Origin: an uncultured Shewanella sp.
GTDB lineage: Bacteria > Pseudomonadota > Gammaproteobacteria > Enterobacterales > Shewanellaceae
Assembly: GCF_947501225.1 (NCBI RefSeq)
Contig: NZ_CANMUW010000008.1
Location: 1-64,000, forward strand
Length of the DNA stretch: 64,000 nt
Direction: 5' to 3'
Shown: one piece after another, positions 50,533-59,980 of the stretch
How the letters are laid out: each line of letters opens with the position of its first letter
Numbering within the stretch: position 1 is the stretch's first letter
Program-made: the position numbers and the translations under genes
The notes under the pieces: model-generated
Seen by the model: only the letters and a program-made list of their open reading frames with translations
Databases searched by the model: none
Told to the model about the DNA's origin: nothing

Positions 50533-52236
50533 TTATTGGCCGTTGGGATCGATACGGAACTCACCCAACTCTTGTCCCTTAAAGTCCATAACGTGTACAG
50601 AACACGCCATACAAGGGTCAAACGAGTGAATAATACGTATGACTTCCAGTGGCTTAGTTGGATCTTCCAACTTAAGGCCAACCAAAGAGGCTTCATATGG
50701 ACCCATCTTACCGTTAGCATCGACGGGACCTGCGTTCCAGGTTGTCGGTACTACAGCCTGATAGTTCTCTACTAAACCGCCTTTGATACGGATCCAGTGA
50801 CTTAGCATGCCGCGAGGCGCTTCAATCATGGCGTGTCCAACGTACTCCTGATTTGAGTCCATCTCAGGCTTAACATAGGTAGACTCATCAGACTGCATGT
50901 TGACCAGCATAGCGTCGAACGTCTTAAGACCCTCTTCGGCGACAATCACTGTCTGTAGCATGCGAGCCGCAGTACGGCCAAGAGTAGTGAATAGTGCTTC
51001 AATTGGCAGACCCGTTGCTTCGAGCAGGCCGTTGACTGAGTCAACAACAACCTTGTTGCCTTTAGCGTAGCTCACAAGCAAGCTGGCAAGTGGTCCCACT
51101 TCCATTGGCTCATCGTCATAACGTGGTGACTTCACCCATGAGTACTTACCGTCGCCATCTAGGGTAGGTAACTTACCGTAGACTGTGTCACGCTCAACGA
51201 AACCTGTATAGTCAGGTACCGTTGTACCGTCATATGGATGCTGTGCGCCATCTGCCTTATACCAGGCGTGGGTGACATCTTCCTTGATAAGATCAGGGTT
51301 GATATCGGTTACACCGGCCAGGTCGCCATTCATGATCACACCCTGATCGAACATGTACTGACCATCGGCCAATACGAAGTCGTTGGTTGCCATGAAGTTC
51401 TTCACGTTTACACCGCCAAGAACGCTTGGTTCACCACCGAATGCGGCAGCCGCCATCACGATGTCAGCCTTGTAAGCACGGTGAATGAAGTCAGTCACGA
51501 TAGCGTGTTTCTGCTTCCACTCCTGAAGACGTGCAGGGCTTAACATGTCACGAACCGAAGTCACACCACCAACAACCAAAGATTGTGGATGCGGAGACTT
51601 ACCGCCGAAGATAGCTAACATCTCGGCTGCGACACGCTGAACTTCCAGTGCCTTAAGGTAGTGAGAAAGGGCAATAAGGTTCTGCTCGGGAGTAAACTTG
51701 TAGGTGCTGTTGCCCCAGTAGGCGTTAGCAAATGGGCCAAGCTTACCTGTCTCTACGAACCCTTTGACACGCTCCTGTACGGCACGCAGTTCACCTTCGC
51801 CGGCAGCGATAGGCTTATCTGTGTACTTAAGGGCTTCTTGTGCAGCCGCTGCAGGGTCGGCGCTCAGTGCCGAAACTACGTCTACCCAATCCAGACCATG
51901 CAGATGATAGAAATGAACGATATGGTCATGCATATACAGAGATGTCTGCATCAATGAACGCAGATACTTAGCGTTCAATGGGATCTGTGTCCCTAATGCA
52001 TTTTCAACCGCTTCGATACCTGCACGGTAGTGAGAATAGGTACATACACCACAGATTCTCTGAACGATAAGGCCGACATCCATAGGGGTACGGCCCTTAA
52101 GGATGACTTCGATACCACGCCAAAGGGTTGAAGATGACCAAGCCTTGTTAATTACATTGTTTTCGTCGACTTCGACTTCGACACGCAAATGACCCTCAAT
52201 ACGGGTAATTGGATCGATTACTACACGCTTGCTCAT
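50533..52236 (-). CDS. hyaB: [NiFe]-hydrogenase large subunit HyaB
   Basis: The 567-aa catalytic subunit binds the NiFe centre through RICGVC (Cys62, Cys65) and DPCMACSVH (Cys542, Cys545). The 19 residues after His548 are the tail cut by HyaD. It works in the periplasm with HyaA, oxidising H2. A strong ggagg site precedes the ATG, and hyaA ends 3 bp upstream. Together with HyaA and HyaC it makes a membrane-bound group 1 uptake enzyme. Confidence 0.97.
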   Translation of the reverse strand: MSKRVVIDPITRIEGHLRVEVEVDENNVINKAWSSSTLWRGIEVILKGRTPMDVGLIVQRICGVCTYSHYRAGIEAVENALGTQIPLNAKYLRSLMQTSLYMHDHIVHFYHLHGLDWVDVVSALSADPAAAAQEALKYTDKPIAAGEGELRAVQERVKGFVETGKLGPFANAYWGNSTYKFTPEQNLIALSHYLKALEVQRVAAEMLAIFGGKSPHPQSLVVGGVTSVRDMLSPARLQEWKQKHAIVTDFIHRAYKADIVMAAAAFGGEPSVLGGVNVKNFMATNDFVLADGQYMFDQGVIMNGDLAGVTDINPDLIKEDVTHAWYKADGAQHPYDGTTVPDYTGFVERDTVYGKLPTLDGDGKYSWVKSPRYDDEPMEVGPLASLLVSYAKGNKVVVDSVNGLLEATGLPIEALFTTLGRTAARMLQTVIVAEEGLKTFDAMLVNMQSDESTYVKPEMDSNQEYVGHAMIEAPRGMLSHWIRIKGGLVENYQAVVPTTWNAGPVDANGKMGPYEASLVGLKLEDPTKPLEVIRIIHSFDPCMACSVHVMDFKGQELGEFRIDPNGQ

Positions 52237-52239
52237 TGA

Positions 52240-53376
52240 TTACTCCTCCAGTGGTTTGGCAAAAATGCTTGTAACGGCATGGGCGCCAATACCCACTGCA
52301 GTTGCGCCAAGAATAACGGCACCAACGGTGTCCGCAGTAGCATCAATTCCATGGAGGAGTTGTCTGCCGAGTGGCTTCTCAAAGTCAGCCATATCATCCC
52401 AGAAATTAGGCTCTGAGCAGCCCATACAACCGTGTCCTGCAAGTACAGGCCAACTTGTATGATGGTTAAAGCGTTCGGTCGGGCAGTTGTTGTAGGTATA
52501 AGGACCTTTACAACCAACCTTGTAGAGGCAGTAACCCTCTTTAGCACCCTGGTCACCAAACTCTTCGACAAACTCACCAGCATCGAAGCGACCGCGACGT
52601 TCGCAGTTGTCGTGTACACGAGCACCGTAAGCCCACTTAGGACGGTTGAACATATCCAGGGCCGGTAGTTTGCCGAACATGATGAAGTACATCAGGGTAC
52701 CGACAATGTTTTTCTCACTTGGAGGACAACCACCCAAGTTGATCACAGTCTTGTCGACAACTTCATGAACGCCTTTCGCACCCGTTGGGTTAGGAGAAGC
52801 GGCCTGAATACCACCGAAAGCAGCACAGGTACCTACTGAAATGATCGCCGCAGCGCCATCGGCAGCATGCTTGACGATGTCCAGTCCGGTGTGACCTTTA
52901 CAACCTACGGTCAGGAAAGCACCGTTGTTGGCCGTAGGGACCGCACCTTCAACAGCGAGAAGGTAGTTGCCTTTGTAGGCTTCCATTGCATGCTCAAGGT
53001 TCTCTTCAGCCTGCCAACCGGCAGCTGCCATCAAGGTCTCATGGTATTCCAGAGAAACATGATCGAAGATGAGAGAATCCAGATTAGGTGTATCGGTTCT
53101 TACCAAAGACTCAGAACAACCTGTGCACTCGGCCATGTGTAACCAGATTAACGGTACTCTATCGGCAAGTTCCGCGGCTTCCGCAACAAGCGTGCTGAAT
53201 GGAAGGGGTAGAGCAAGCATCGCTGTAACGGATGCACTCCACTTCATAAAATCACGGCGAGTGATGCCGTGTTCTTTCATTTTGCTAGTTAATGACTGTC
53301 CGTCTCGGGATTTGAGCTGGCGCAGCATATCCAAACGCGCCTGTCCCTGTCGATATAGGGCTGCATGTGTGTCCAT
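52240..53376 (-). CDS. hyaA: [NiFe]-hydrogenase small subunit HyaA
   Basis: The 378-aa Fe-S subunit carries a Tat signal (RRDFMK, residues 40-45) that co-exports HyaB. Proximal-cluster ligands are CTGC (84-87), GTCAAFGG and GGCPPS. Medial and distal ligands follow (CERRGRF, GYCLYKVGCKGP, NNCP, GHGCMGC). The C-terminal hydrophobic helix (about 345-370) is the membrane anchor. The plain CTGC lacks the extra Cys of oxygen-tolerant enzymes, so this is expected to be oxygen-sensitive. The N-terminal region before the Tat motif is unusually long (39 residues). FNR-like box upstream. Confidence 0.97.
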   Translation of the reverse strand: MDTHAALYRQGQARLDMLRQLKSRDGQSLTSKMKEHGITRRDFMKWSASVTAMLALPLPFSTLVAEAAELADRVPLIWLHMAECTGCSESLVRTDTPNLDSLIFDHVSLEYHETLMAAAGWQAEENLEHAMEAYKGNYLLAVEGAVPTANNGAFLTVGCKGHTGLDIVKHAADGAAAIISVGTCAAFGGIQAASPNPTGAKGVHEVVDKTVINLGGCPPSEKNIVGTLMYFIMFGKLPALDMFNRPKWAYGARVHDNCERRGRFDAGEFVEEFGDQGAKEGYCLYKVGCKGPYTYNNCPTERFNHHTSWPVLAGHGCMGCSEPNFWDDMADFEKPLGRQLLHGIDATADTVGAVILGATAVGIGAHAVTSIFAKPLEE

Positions 53377-53826
53377 GTTAAACCTTTGTTGTTGTTTTGG
53401 GGGTGAATTGTTTTTTGCTCACTTTTCGGAAACAAGTCTATGCCTAAAAAAATGAAAAATATTGACTCATATCAAGCTTTGTTGTGCTTGAGACTAAAGT
53501 CGTGCATTAGGTTTCATCAATATGAGCTAGATCATCTTTCACGACGCGACTGGGTCAAAATGTCCCACTTTGAAAAAATGCTCGTTGTCACTCACATAAA
53601 TAAAACTGATTAAATCTAGTGGGTTAAAGGAAAAACACTTGTTTTACAGTGTGTTTTAAACTTGCATGTTTTTTACCAGTTTGCAATGTTAATTATTTGG
53701 TTAATTTGTTGCCGATTACACTATTTCAACAAAATTAGTCATTTAGATTAGCGTTGTTGAATATTTTCTATACAGTTCATTAATATCTTATGTAAACTAA
53801 GGTCAGTACACACCGGAGGGAAAACT
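53377..53826. other. hyaA / CBS-gene divergent intergenic region
   Basis: The 450-bp AT-rich spacer between divergent genes holds the FNR-like box at 53462-53475. A weak CRP-like site lies at 53521-53536 (TATGA-N6-TCATC). No good gene is present. The CBS gene has an aggg-rich ribosome site just before its ATG. Confidence 0.55.
53462..53475 (-). promoter_or_regulatory. FNR/EtrA-like box before hyaA
   Basis: TTGACTCATATCAA matches TTGAT-N4-ATCAA in 9 of 10 defined positions. On the minus strand a -10-like TAGACT (53435-53440) lies where a class II FNR promoter predicts. The hyaA start is at 53376. Confidence 0.72.
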
Positions 53827-54243
53827 ATGGACTCTATAAAAGTTAATGAACATATGGACCGTCAACCCGTGCTGCTTACACCCGAAATGTCGTTGGCTTC
53901 GGCAGTAGAAGCGCTGTTAAACGAGAAGAAACAGGGAGCACCCGTGGTTGATGCGTCGGGACAGCTTGTTGGGTTTCTGTCTCAGCAGGATTGTATGTCT
54001 GTGATGTTGAAGAGTAGTTACCATTGTGATTTAGTGGCCAACGTCAATGATTGTATGCGTAGCGATGTGCTCTGGGTGTCGCCCGACGATAGCATTTTGG
54101 GGCTGGCCGAGCAGATGCTGGGGGAGAAACCAAAGATCTATCCTGTGGTCGAGGAGGGGAGGGTCATCGGTACCATCAACCGCACTAATGTACTCACAGC
54201 TATCAACAACTATATGCAGCAGTGTTATCTCGCACCGGCTTAG
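53827..54243 (+). CDS. CBS-domain-pair protein
   Basis: A 138-aa protein made of two CBS motifs (residues about 8-60 and 72-130) and nothing else. It starts MDSIKVNEHMDRQPVLLTPEMSLASAVEALL. CBS pairs bind adenosyl ligands such as AMP, ATP or SAM and act as energy sensors. Target unknown. It is divergent from hyaA; a regulatory link to hydrogenase is possible but unproven. Confidence 0.85.
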   Translation: MDSIKVNEHMDRQPVLLTPEMSLASAVEALLNEKKQGAPVVDASGQLVGFLSQQDCMSVMLKSSYHCDLVANVNDCMRSDVLWVSPDDSILGLAEQMLGEKPKIYPVVEEGRVIGTINRTNVLTAINNYMQQCYLAPA

Positions 54244-54569
54244 GTTTTTCGATTAGGCCCAGCCTTATGCTGCGAGAGCGTCTCGCAGCATAAGGCGTCT
54301 CTTGACTGTTTTTCCATTTATTACCCCTTGTACTTTTCTGTTTACTCCGGGAGCAGCTTCCCTCTGTCACATATCCCCGGCGTAATAATATTTAACCGCT
54401 CGGCCAGACGGCTTTTAAGCAAATATTTATATAGCCAGCTATGCTTGATAGGTGGCGGCCGCGATGCCGCATCTGATTCTAAGTTGCTGTGACGCAGGAG
54501 GCGGTAACAATTATACGATTAGGGGTCTCGTTCAACAGGATGGTTATCTTATAGACTCCTGGGGTTAAG
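54244..54569. other. Intergenic region after the CBS gene
   Basis: The 326 bp contain the perfect hairpin at 54262-54296 and about 270 bp of leader before the solute-binding protein gene. No reading frame here is convincing. Confidence 0.5.
54262..54296 (+). terminator. Perfect 16-bp hairpin after the CBS gene
   Basis: Arms 54262-54277 and 54281-54296 are exact complements around GCG, 19 bp past the stop. The following sequence (gtctcttgactgttttt) is only partly T-rich. It is a likely terminator or RNA-stabilising stem. Confidence 0.6.
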
Positions 54570-55340
54570 ATGAAAAGAATCATTATTTTCATATTTACCA
54601 CTATTCAATTCATGTTTGTCGCTCAGGCTGCCGAGCTTAAGTTCGTCACCCATAACTTTCCGCCATTTAGCTATATCAAGGGGGAGGCCTTATCGGGAGC
54701 GGCTATCGATATTGTCAGGCAAGCATGCGATGACACAGATATCAGCTGCTCTATCGAGTTACTGCCATGGAAACGCTCGCAATTTAAAGTGAAACGGGGA
54801 CTGGTGCAGGCAATGCTGGTCATCGGATGGAATAACAAGCGGGCCCAATGGCTTACCTTCTCCCCGCCTCTGCTGAAGACTCAGTATGGGTTCTTCGTTA
54901 ATAGTTCTAACCCTTTGAACTATTCCTCACTTTCAGATCTGGCCGGTGCCAGAGTTGGTGTCCTCGAATCTTCTAATACCTCGGAGCACCTGAAGAAGAT
55001 CCGTCAGCAGATGATTGAGGCAAACCTTGAGCCCATCACCATTCAGGAGATCCATGACAATACACAAGTGTTTAAGATGTTGAATAACGAAGGTCGTAAT
55101 ATCGAGATGATCTACTCCAACAGAGACGTCGGCAATACACTTATTGCTCAGGGAAACTTTAATAATGTCCGTTATGCAGGTTCAAACGAGGAGCTGTATT
55201 ACTATATCGGCTATGGCCGAAAGCACGCCGACAAGGAGGTTGTGGACCGTTTCAACATGAGTTTACAAAGGCTGCAACGCAGTGGTGTTATTCAGAGTAT
55301 TTTAGCCGGATATAACCTGGAGTCGGCTGAACCTGAGTAA
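54570..55340 (+). CDS. Periplasmic solute-binding protein, family 3-like
   Basis: The 256-aa precursor has a Sec signal (about 1-20, AQAAE). The SBP_bac_3 fold follows: LKFVTHNFPPFSYIKGEALSGAAIDIVRQ, then LPWKRSQFKVKRGLVQAMLVIGW and LAGARVGVLESSNTSEHLKK. Such proteins bind amino acids or other small ligands. No permease or ATPase gene is adjacent, so it may be a stand-alone sensor or a partner of a distant transporter. Ligand unknown. Confidence 0.8.
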   Translation: MKRIIIFIFTTIQFMFVAQAAELKFVTHNFPPFSYIKGEALSGAAIDIVRQACDDTDISCSIELLPWKRSQFKVKRGLVQAMLVIGWNNKRAQWLTFSPPLLKTQYGFFVNSSNPLNYSSLSDLAGARVGVLESSNTSEHLKKIRQQMIEANLEPITIQEIHDNTQVFKMLNNEGRNIEMIYSNRDVGNTLIAQGNFNNVRYAGSNEELYYYIGYGRKHADKEVVDRFNMSLQRLQRSGVIQSILAGYNLESAEPE

Positions 55341-55507
55341 GTTAGCGTTTGATAAGGAGATGACCGGTGTGGATTGGTTGATCTGTTCCATGCCTGCGAC
55401 GACGTTAACCGGGCTTGGTGGCGTTTACTCGTCGAATAATACTCAGAGTCCCACTATTGCCTGTCATTTACCGGCGCGCAGGAAAATTTTCCATACCAAA
55501 AACCTCC

Positions 55508-55532
55508 TATCCTTGCTAGGATCCCTTTTTTG
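55508..55532 (+). terminator. Possible terminator before hrpA
   Basis: ATCCT-tgct-AGGAT is followed by CCC and six T, 170 bp after the solute-binding protein gene. An overlapping alternative pairs AGGATC with GATCCT around the T run. Confidence 0.5.
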
Positions 55533-55554
55533 ATCCTGGCAATGGAATCTGGAC

Positions 55555-58500
55555 TTGAGTTCGCAACAACACCCTCTATCGAATACATATCTAAAACAGT
55601 GCTATCAAGCCGACGTTTCTCGAATAAGACGACGCCTATACAGACTCAATAAAGAGGCTGATTCAGATAAGAAGCGCCTCGCCATAGAGAAACTGGAAGC
55701 ACAAGCCGTTGAAGCTTTTGAAAAGGTAGAGAAACGACGTCAGGCGCGTCCGGAGATCACTTACCCCGAAGGTTTACCAATCTCGCAAAAACGCGAGGAG
55801 ATAGCCAGGGCGATCGCTGGTCATCAGGTGGTGATCGTCGCAGGTGAAACGGGATCGGGTAAAACGACTCAGTTACCTAAGATCTGCCTGGAGCTTGGTC
55901 TGGGTTGTCGCGGCTTGATTGGCCATACTCAACCAAGGCGCCTGGCGGCCAGAAGTGTCGCCACTCGTGTTGCCGAAGAGCTTAAGAGTCCGCTCGGTGA
56001 GGTTGTCGGCTTTAAGGTTCGATTTGCTGATGCGATAAATGATGGTTCATACATTAAGCTGATGACAGACGGTATCTTGCTGGCCGAGCTTACCAACGAT
56101 AAATTCCTCGACCAATATGACACTATCATCATAGATGAGGCCCATGAACGAAGCCTCAATATCGATTTTATCTTAGGTTACCTGAAAAACGTCCTTAAGA
56201 AGCGTCCGGATCTCAAGGTGATCATCACTTCGGCAACGATCGATCTCGACAAGTTTTCGAAACACTTCGGTGATGCCCCAATCATCGAGGTCTCGGGGCG
56301 TACCTATCCGGTGGAGACACGTTTCAGGCCGCTGGTACGCGATAGTGATGAAGATCTGGATTTGACCGAAGGAATATTTGAAGCCGTCGATGAACTCACT
56401 GCAGAAGGGCCCGGCGACATTCTTATCTTTATGAATGGTGAGCGTGAAATTCGAGATGTAGCCGATCAGTTGAATCGTCGTCAGTATCGCGATACCGAGA
56501 TATTACCCCTATATGCTCGCCTCTCTTACGGTGAACAGTCGAAAGTATTCAAGAGCCACGTCGGCCGACGCATCGTACTGGCCACTAACGTGGCAGAAAC
56601 CTCGCTGACGGTTCCCGGTATCCGTTATGTTATCGATCCCGGTACGGCTCGTATCAGTCGATATAGCTACCGAACCAAGGTTCAACGTCTTCCTATTGAG
56701 CCGATCTCACAGGCCAGTGCCAATCAGAGGCAGGGGCGTTGTGGTCGTGTCGCGCCGGGGATCTGTATCCGTCTGTATAGTGAGGAGGACTTCAGCGGTC
56801 GTCCGGAATTTACCGATCCTGAGATCCTGCGTACCAATCTGGCCTCCGTGATTCTGAAGATGCTGTCGATCGGACTTGGTGATATCGAAGCTTTCCCGTT
56901 TATCCAGTCACCGGACCAGCGCTATATCCGTGATGGCTTCCTGCTCCTTGAGGAGTTGGAAGCCGTACGCAAGGCGAAGGGGCGTTTAGCCTTGACTCCT
57001 TTGGGAAAGAAGTTGGCTCATATCCCGGTGGATCCCCGCTTGGCACGTATGGTGGTTCAGGCTGAAAAGTTTGGTTGTCTTCATGAGACACTCGTCATCA
57101 CCTCTGCACTGTCGATTCAAGATCCACGGGAACGTCCTATGGATAAGAGGCAGGCGGCCGATGAAGCCCATAAGAAACACAGTGACAAAAACTCAGATTT
57201 TGTTGCGTTTGTTAATCTGTGGGATCACCTTAAGGTGCAGCAAAAGCAGTACTCCTCAAGCCAGTTCAGGAAACAGTGCAAGAAAGAGTTTCTTGCTTAC
57301 CTGAGGGTCAGGGAGTGGCAAGACCTCTACGTTCAGTTAAAGCAGGCCGTGCACGATCTTAAATGGCGGCTTAATACCGAACCTGCGGATTATGAGCTGC
57401 TGCATAAATCTTTGCTAACCGGACTGCTCAGTCATGTAGGCTTTAAAGATAAAGACAATGAGTATTTAGGAGCGCGCAATCGTAAGTTCTTCGTGTTTCC
57501 CGGTTCGCCGCTGGCGAAAAAGGGACCGAAATGGATCATGGCGGCAGAACTTACCGAAACCTCACGCCTGTTTGCCCGTTGCTGTGCCAAAATTCAACCC
57601 GAATGGATCGAGCCCTTAGCCGGTCATCTGGTGAAGAAAAACTACCTCGAGCCTCACTTCGAAGCTAAGCAGGGCAGTGTTGTCGCACTGGAAAACCAGG
57701 TCCTGTATGGCCTGACCATAGTTAATCGCCGTAAGACCCAGTATGGGCCGGTCAACGCTATTGAGGCGCGCGAGATCTTCATCCGCAGCGCCTTAGCCGA
57801 CGGTGAGCTGCGTACCAATGAATCTTTCTTCATAAAGAATCGTAACTTACTCAAAGAAGTTGAAACCCTGGAGCATAAATCACGTCGCCGGGACATTTTG
57901 GTGGATGAACAGGTCCTGGTGGACTTCTATGAACCGCGAATTCCCGCGGGTATCTATAACGCCCCTAAATTTTTTAGCTGGTGGAAGACAGAGCGTAAAA
58001 AGAACCCGCATCTGTTAGATTTTGAACGTGAGCAATTGATGCAGCGCGGTGATAGTCATATCTCGGCACTGGATTTCCCGGATTTCTGGCATCAGGGGAA
58101 CCTTAAGTTAGCTGTAAGCTATCACTTCGAGCCATCGGCCGAAGATGATGGGGTTTCAGTTCATGTACCGGTAGCCCTGCTTAACCAGATCGAAGATGTG
58201 GATTTTGATTGGCAGGTGCCGGGTCTGAGGGAGGAGAAGTGCATCGCATTGATTAAATCGCTTCCTAAGGCGATTCGACGCAACTTCGTTCCGGCGCCGG
58301 ATTATGCCAAGGCATGCATACAGGCGATGAAGCCCTTCGAGATGAGCCTTATCGACGCCATGTGTAAACAGTTGTTGCGCATGAGTGGCGTGCGAGTCGC
58401 ACCTGAAGATTTCGATCTCAATCAACTGACCAAGCATCTGCTGATCAATTTTAAGGTGGAGGGAGATAAGGGTAAGCTGGTTGCGCAATCCCGAGATATA

Positions 58501-59430
58501 GAAGAGTTAAAAGCCTCTCTGCAGGGGCAAGTGTCTCATGCTATCCGTCAGGTGGCCGATTCAGGCATTGAGAAATCGGACCTGTTAGAGTGGTCTTTCG
58601 GGGATCTGCCGAGCCAGTTCCAACAGAAGAAGGGGAACTTCGAGGTTAAAGCGTTTCCGGCTTTAGTCGATAACAGAGAATCTGTTGCTATCAAGTTATT
58701 CGATGATGAGAATGAAGCGATTCGGGCGCACCGCTCCGGTCTGCAGCGACTCCTGTTGATCAACATACCATCACCGGTTAAGCACCTGCAAAAAACCTTG
58801 CCAAACAAGGCGAAGTTAGCGATGTACTTTAACCCCTTTGGTCAGGTACAGATCTTGATCGACGATATTTTAGCGGCCGCGGTGCAACAGTTACTCGACG
58901 AGAAAGGTGTCGATGTGCGCTCACAGGCGAGTTTCGAGCAGGCTAAGGATTGGGTAAGGCAGGAGCTTAACCCTACGGCGGCCAAACTTGCGCTGAAAGT
59001 CGAAGAGATACTGACGCTCTATCAGAAGATTAAGAAGCGCTTGAAAGGTAAGATAAGCCTGGATATCGCCTTTGCAATGAGTGATATTCAGACACAGTTG
59101 GACAAGCTGGTATTTAAGGGGTTTGTCGAGCAGTGTGGATGGCAGCGTCTTCCGGATATGGTGCGTTACCTGAAAGCTATCGATAATCGATTGGATAAGT
59201 TACCCGTCGACCCTAATCGCGACAGGCTTCATATGCAAAGCATCAATAATGTACAAAATGAGCTCGAAACCCAATTGGCTAAACTTCCCAGATCGGCTGC
59301 CATCCCTGAGTCTCTGCTCGATGCCCGTTGGATGATTGAGGAGTACCGGGTCTCCTGTTTTGCTCAGGTTTTAGGTACGGCTTACCCTATCTCCGAGAAG
59401 CGTATTCTGAACAGAATTAAAGAGAGCTGA
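55555..59430 (+). CDS. hrpA: ATP-dependent RNA helicase HrpA
   Basis: The 1291-aa DEAH helicase has Walker A GETGSGKTTQLP (about 98-109), the DEAH box (about 195-198), SAT, and motif VI with QRQGRCGRVAPG. HA2 and OB-fold domains and the long C-terminal DUF3418 region typical of HrpA follow. E. coli HrpA (1300 aa) resolves stalled ribosomes and affects mRNA processing. The start is TTG with a weak tgga; no in-frame ATG is nearby, and the length matches the family. It is monocistronic with a strong terminator. Confidence 0.95.
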   Translation: MSSQQHPLSNTYLKQCYQADVSRIRRRLYRLNKEADSDKKRLAIEKLEAQAVEAFEKVEKRRQARPEITYPEGLPISQKREEIARAIAGHQVVIVAGETGSGKTTQLPKICLELGLGCRGLIGHTQPRRLAARSVATRVAEELKSPLGEVVGFKVRFADAINDGSYIKLMTDGILLAELTNDKFLDQYDTIIIDEAHERSLNIDFILGYLKNVLKKRPDLKVIITSATIDLDKFSKHFGDAPIIEVSGRTYPVETRFRPLVRDSDEDLDLTEGIFEAVDELTAEGPGDILIFMNGEREIRDVADQLNRRQYRDTEILPLYARLSYGEQSKVFKSHVGRRIVLATNVAETSLTVPGIRYVIDPGTARISRYSYRTKVQRLPIEPISQASANQRQGRCGRVAPGICIRLYSEEDFSGRPEFTDPEILRTNLASVILKMLSIGLGDIEAFPFIQSPDQRYIRDGFLLLEELEAVRKAKGRLALTPLGKKLAHIPVDPRLARMVVQAEKFGCLHETLVITSALSIQDPRERPMDKRQAADEAHKKHSDKNSDFVAFVNLWDHLKVQQKQYSSSQFRKQCKKEFLAYLRVREWQDLYVQLKQAVHDLKWRLNTEPADYELLHKSLLTGLLSHVGFKDKDNEYLGARNRKFFVFPGSPLAKKGPKWIMAAELTETSRLFARCCAKIQPEWIEPLAGHLVKKNYLEPHFEAKQGSVVALENQVLYGLTIVNRRKTQYGPVNAIEAREIFIRSALADGELRTNESFFIKNRNLLKEVETLEHKSRRRDILVDEQVLVDFYEPRIPAGIYNAPKFFSWWKTERKKNPHLLDFEREQLMQRGDSHISALDFPDFWHQGNLKLAVSYHFEPSAEDDGVSVHVPVALLNQIEDVDFDWQVPGLREEKCIALIKSLPKAIRRNFVPAPDYAKACIQAMKPFEMSLIDAMCKQLLRMSGVRVAPEDFDLNQLTKHLLINFKVEGDKGKLVAQSRDIEELKASLQGQVSHAIRQVADSGIEKSDLLEWSFGDLPSQFQQKKGNFEVKAFPALVDNRESVAIKLFDDENEAIRAHRSGLQRLLLINIPSPVKHLQKTLPNKAKLAMYFNPFGQVQILIDDILAAAVQQLLDEKGVDVRSQASFEQAKDWVRQELNPTAAKLALKVEEILTLYQKIKKRLKGKISLDIAFAMSDIQTQLDKLVFKGFVEQCGWQRLPDMVRYLKAIDNRLDKLPVDPNRDRLHMQSINNVQNELETQLAKLPRSAAIPESLLDARWMIEEYRVSCFAQVLGTAYPISEKRILNRIKES

Positions 59431-59469
59431 TCTCAATTTTTTGATAGAGGAAACGACACCTTTTCATTG

Positions 59470-59500
59470 AAAAGCGCAGCGTTATCGTCTGCGCTTTTTT
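59470..59500 (+). terminator. hrpA terminator
   Basis: AAAAGCGCAG (59470-59479) pairs with CTGCGCTTTT (59489-59498), followed by further T, 39 bp after the hrpA stop. Confidence 0.9.
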
Positions 59501-59681
59501 ATTCCCCCGGCTTTTGAATCCGGGGGCTCGACACCCCCTCATTGTCTGGATGTATCTGCGCCTCCTACCATCACCGCCTTAACTCAGTGTTAAGTGCCTG
59601 CTTTTTGTACACGCTTTTTGTGAGCTGTGTATCTATTTAGCGATAGCTTTACATCTTGCTAACTTGTTGTTAGGGAGATTG

Positions 59682-59697
59682 TGTGAGTTGGATCACG
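59682..59697 (+). promoter_or_regulatory. CRP-type site upstream of nap
   Basis: TGTGAGTTGGATCACG matches TGTGA-N6-TCACA in 9 of 10 defined positions. CRP is a main activator of anaerobic respiration genes in Shewanella (established for other operons). It lies 299 bp before the napE ATG. Confidence 0.65.
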
Positions 59698-59768
59698 TTA
59701 AAAGTTGTTCCAGATCATGGTAATTATTAGAATGTTTGATTTTTAAGCTAAAATGTTTAGGTATTTGT

Positions 59769-59784
59769 TTTGATCTGGATCACA
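59769..59784 (+). promoter_or_regulatory. Overlapping CRP/FNR-type site upstream of nap
   Basis: TTTGATCTGGATCACA fits a CRP site with one mismatch. Shifted by one base, TTGATCTGGATCAC fits an FNR box with one mismatch. Its centre is 87 bp downstream of the first CRP site. Which protein binds cannot be told from sequence. Confidence 0.55.
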
Positions 59785-59980
59785 GGTTGCCCTGCAAATG
59801 TGATGGCCGTCGATCCGCTTGGGCTTTACCAAGTTAGGGGTATACAGCTGGAGATCTCAATACGGGTACCATTTCAAGCAAGTTAACAGCTTGGTTGAGA
59901 TTTTACATACCAATCATCTAATTCGAGCCTGAATCTATGGCTCACCATGTGCGAGGCTAACGCCCCATGTTGGAGGAGTT

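Larger units (their letters stand above)
59431..59980. other. hrpA-nap intergenic and promoter region
   Basis: The 550 bp hold the hrpA terminator, a second GC-rich hairpin (cccccgg 59504-59510 with ccggggg 59520-59526) and a CRP-like site at 59682-59697. An overlapping FNR/CRP-like site lies at 59769-59784, and the napE leader follows. No gene is supported. Confidence 0.6.

Noticed and set aside
52240..53376. Oxygen-tolerant hydrogenase (six-Cys proximal cluster)
   Set aside because: The motif is CTGC, not CTCC, so the extra cysteine is missing.
53451..53618. 55-codon plus-strand frame in the hyaA upstream region
   Set aside because: It has no ribosome site, overlaps the FNR-like box and has no recognisable pattern.
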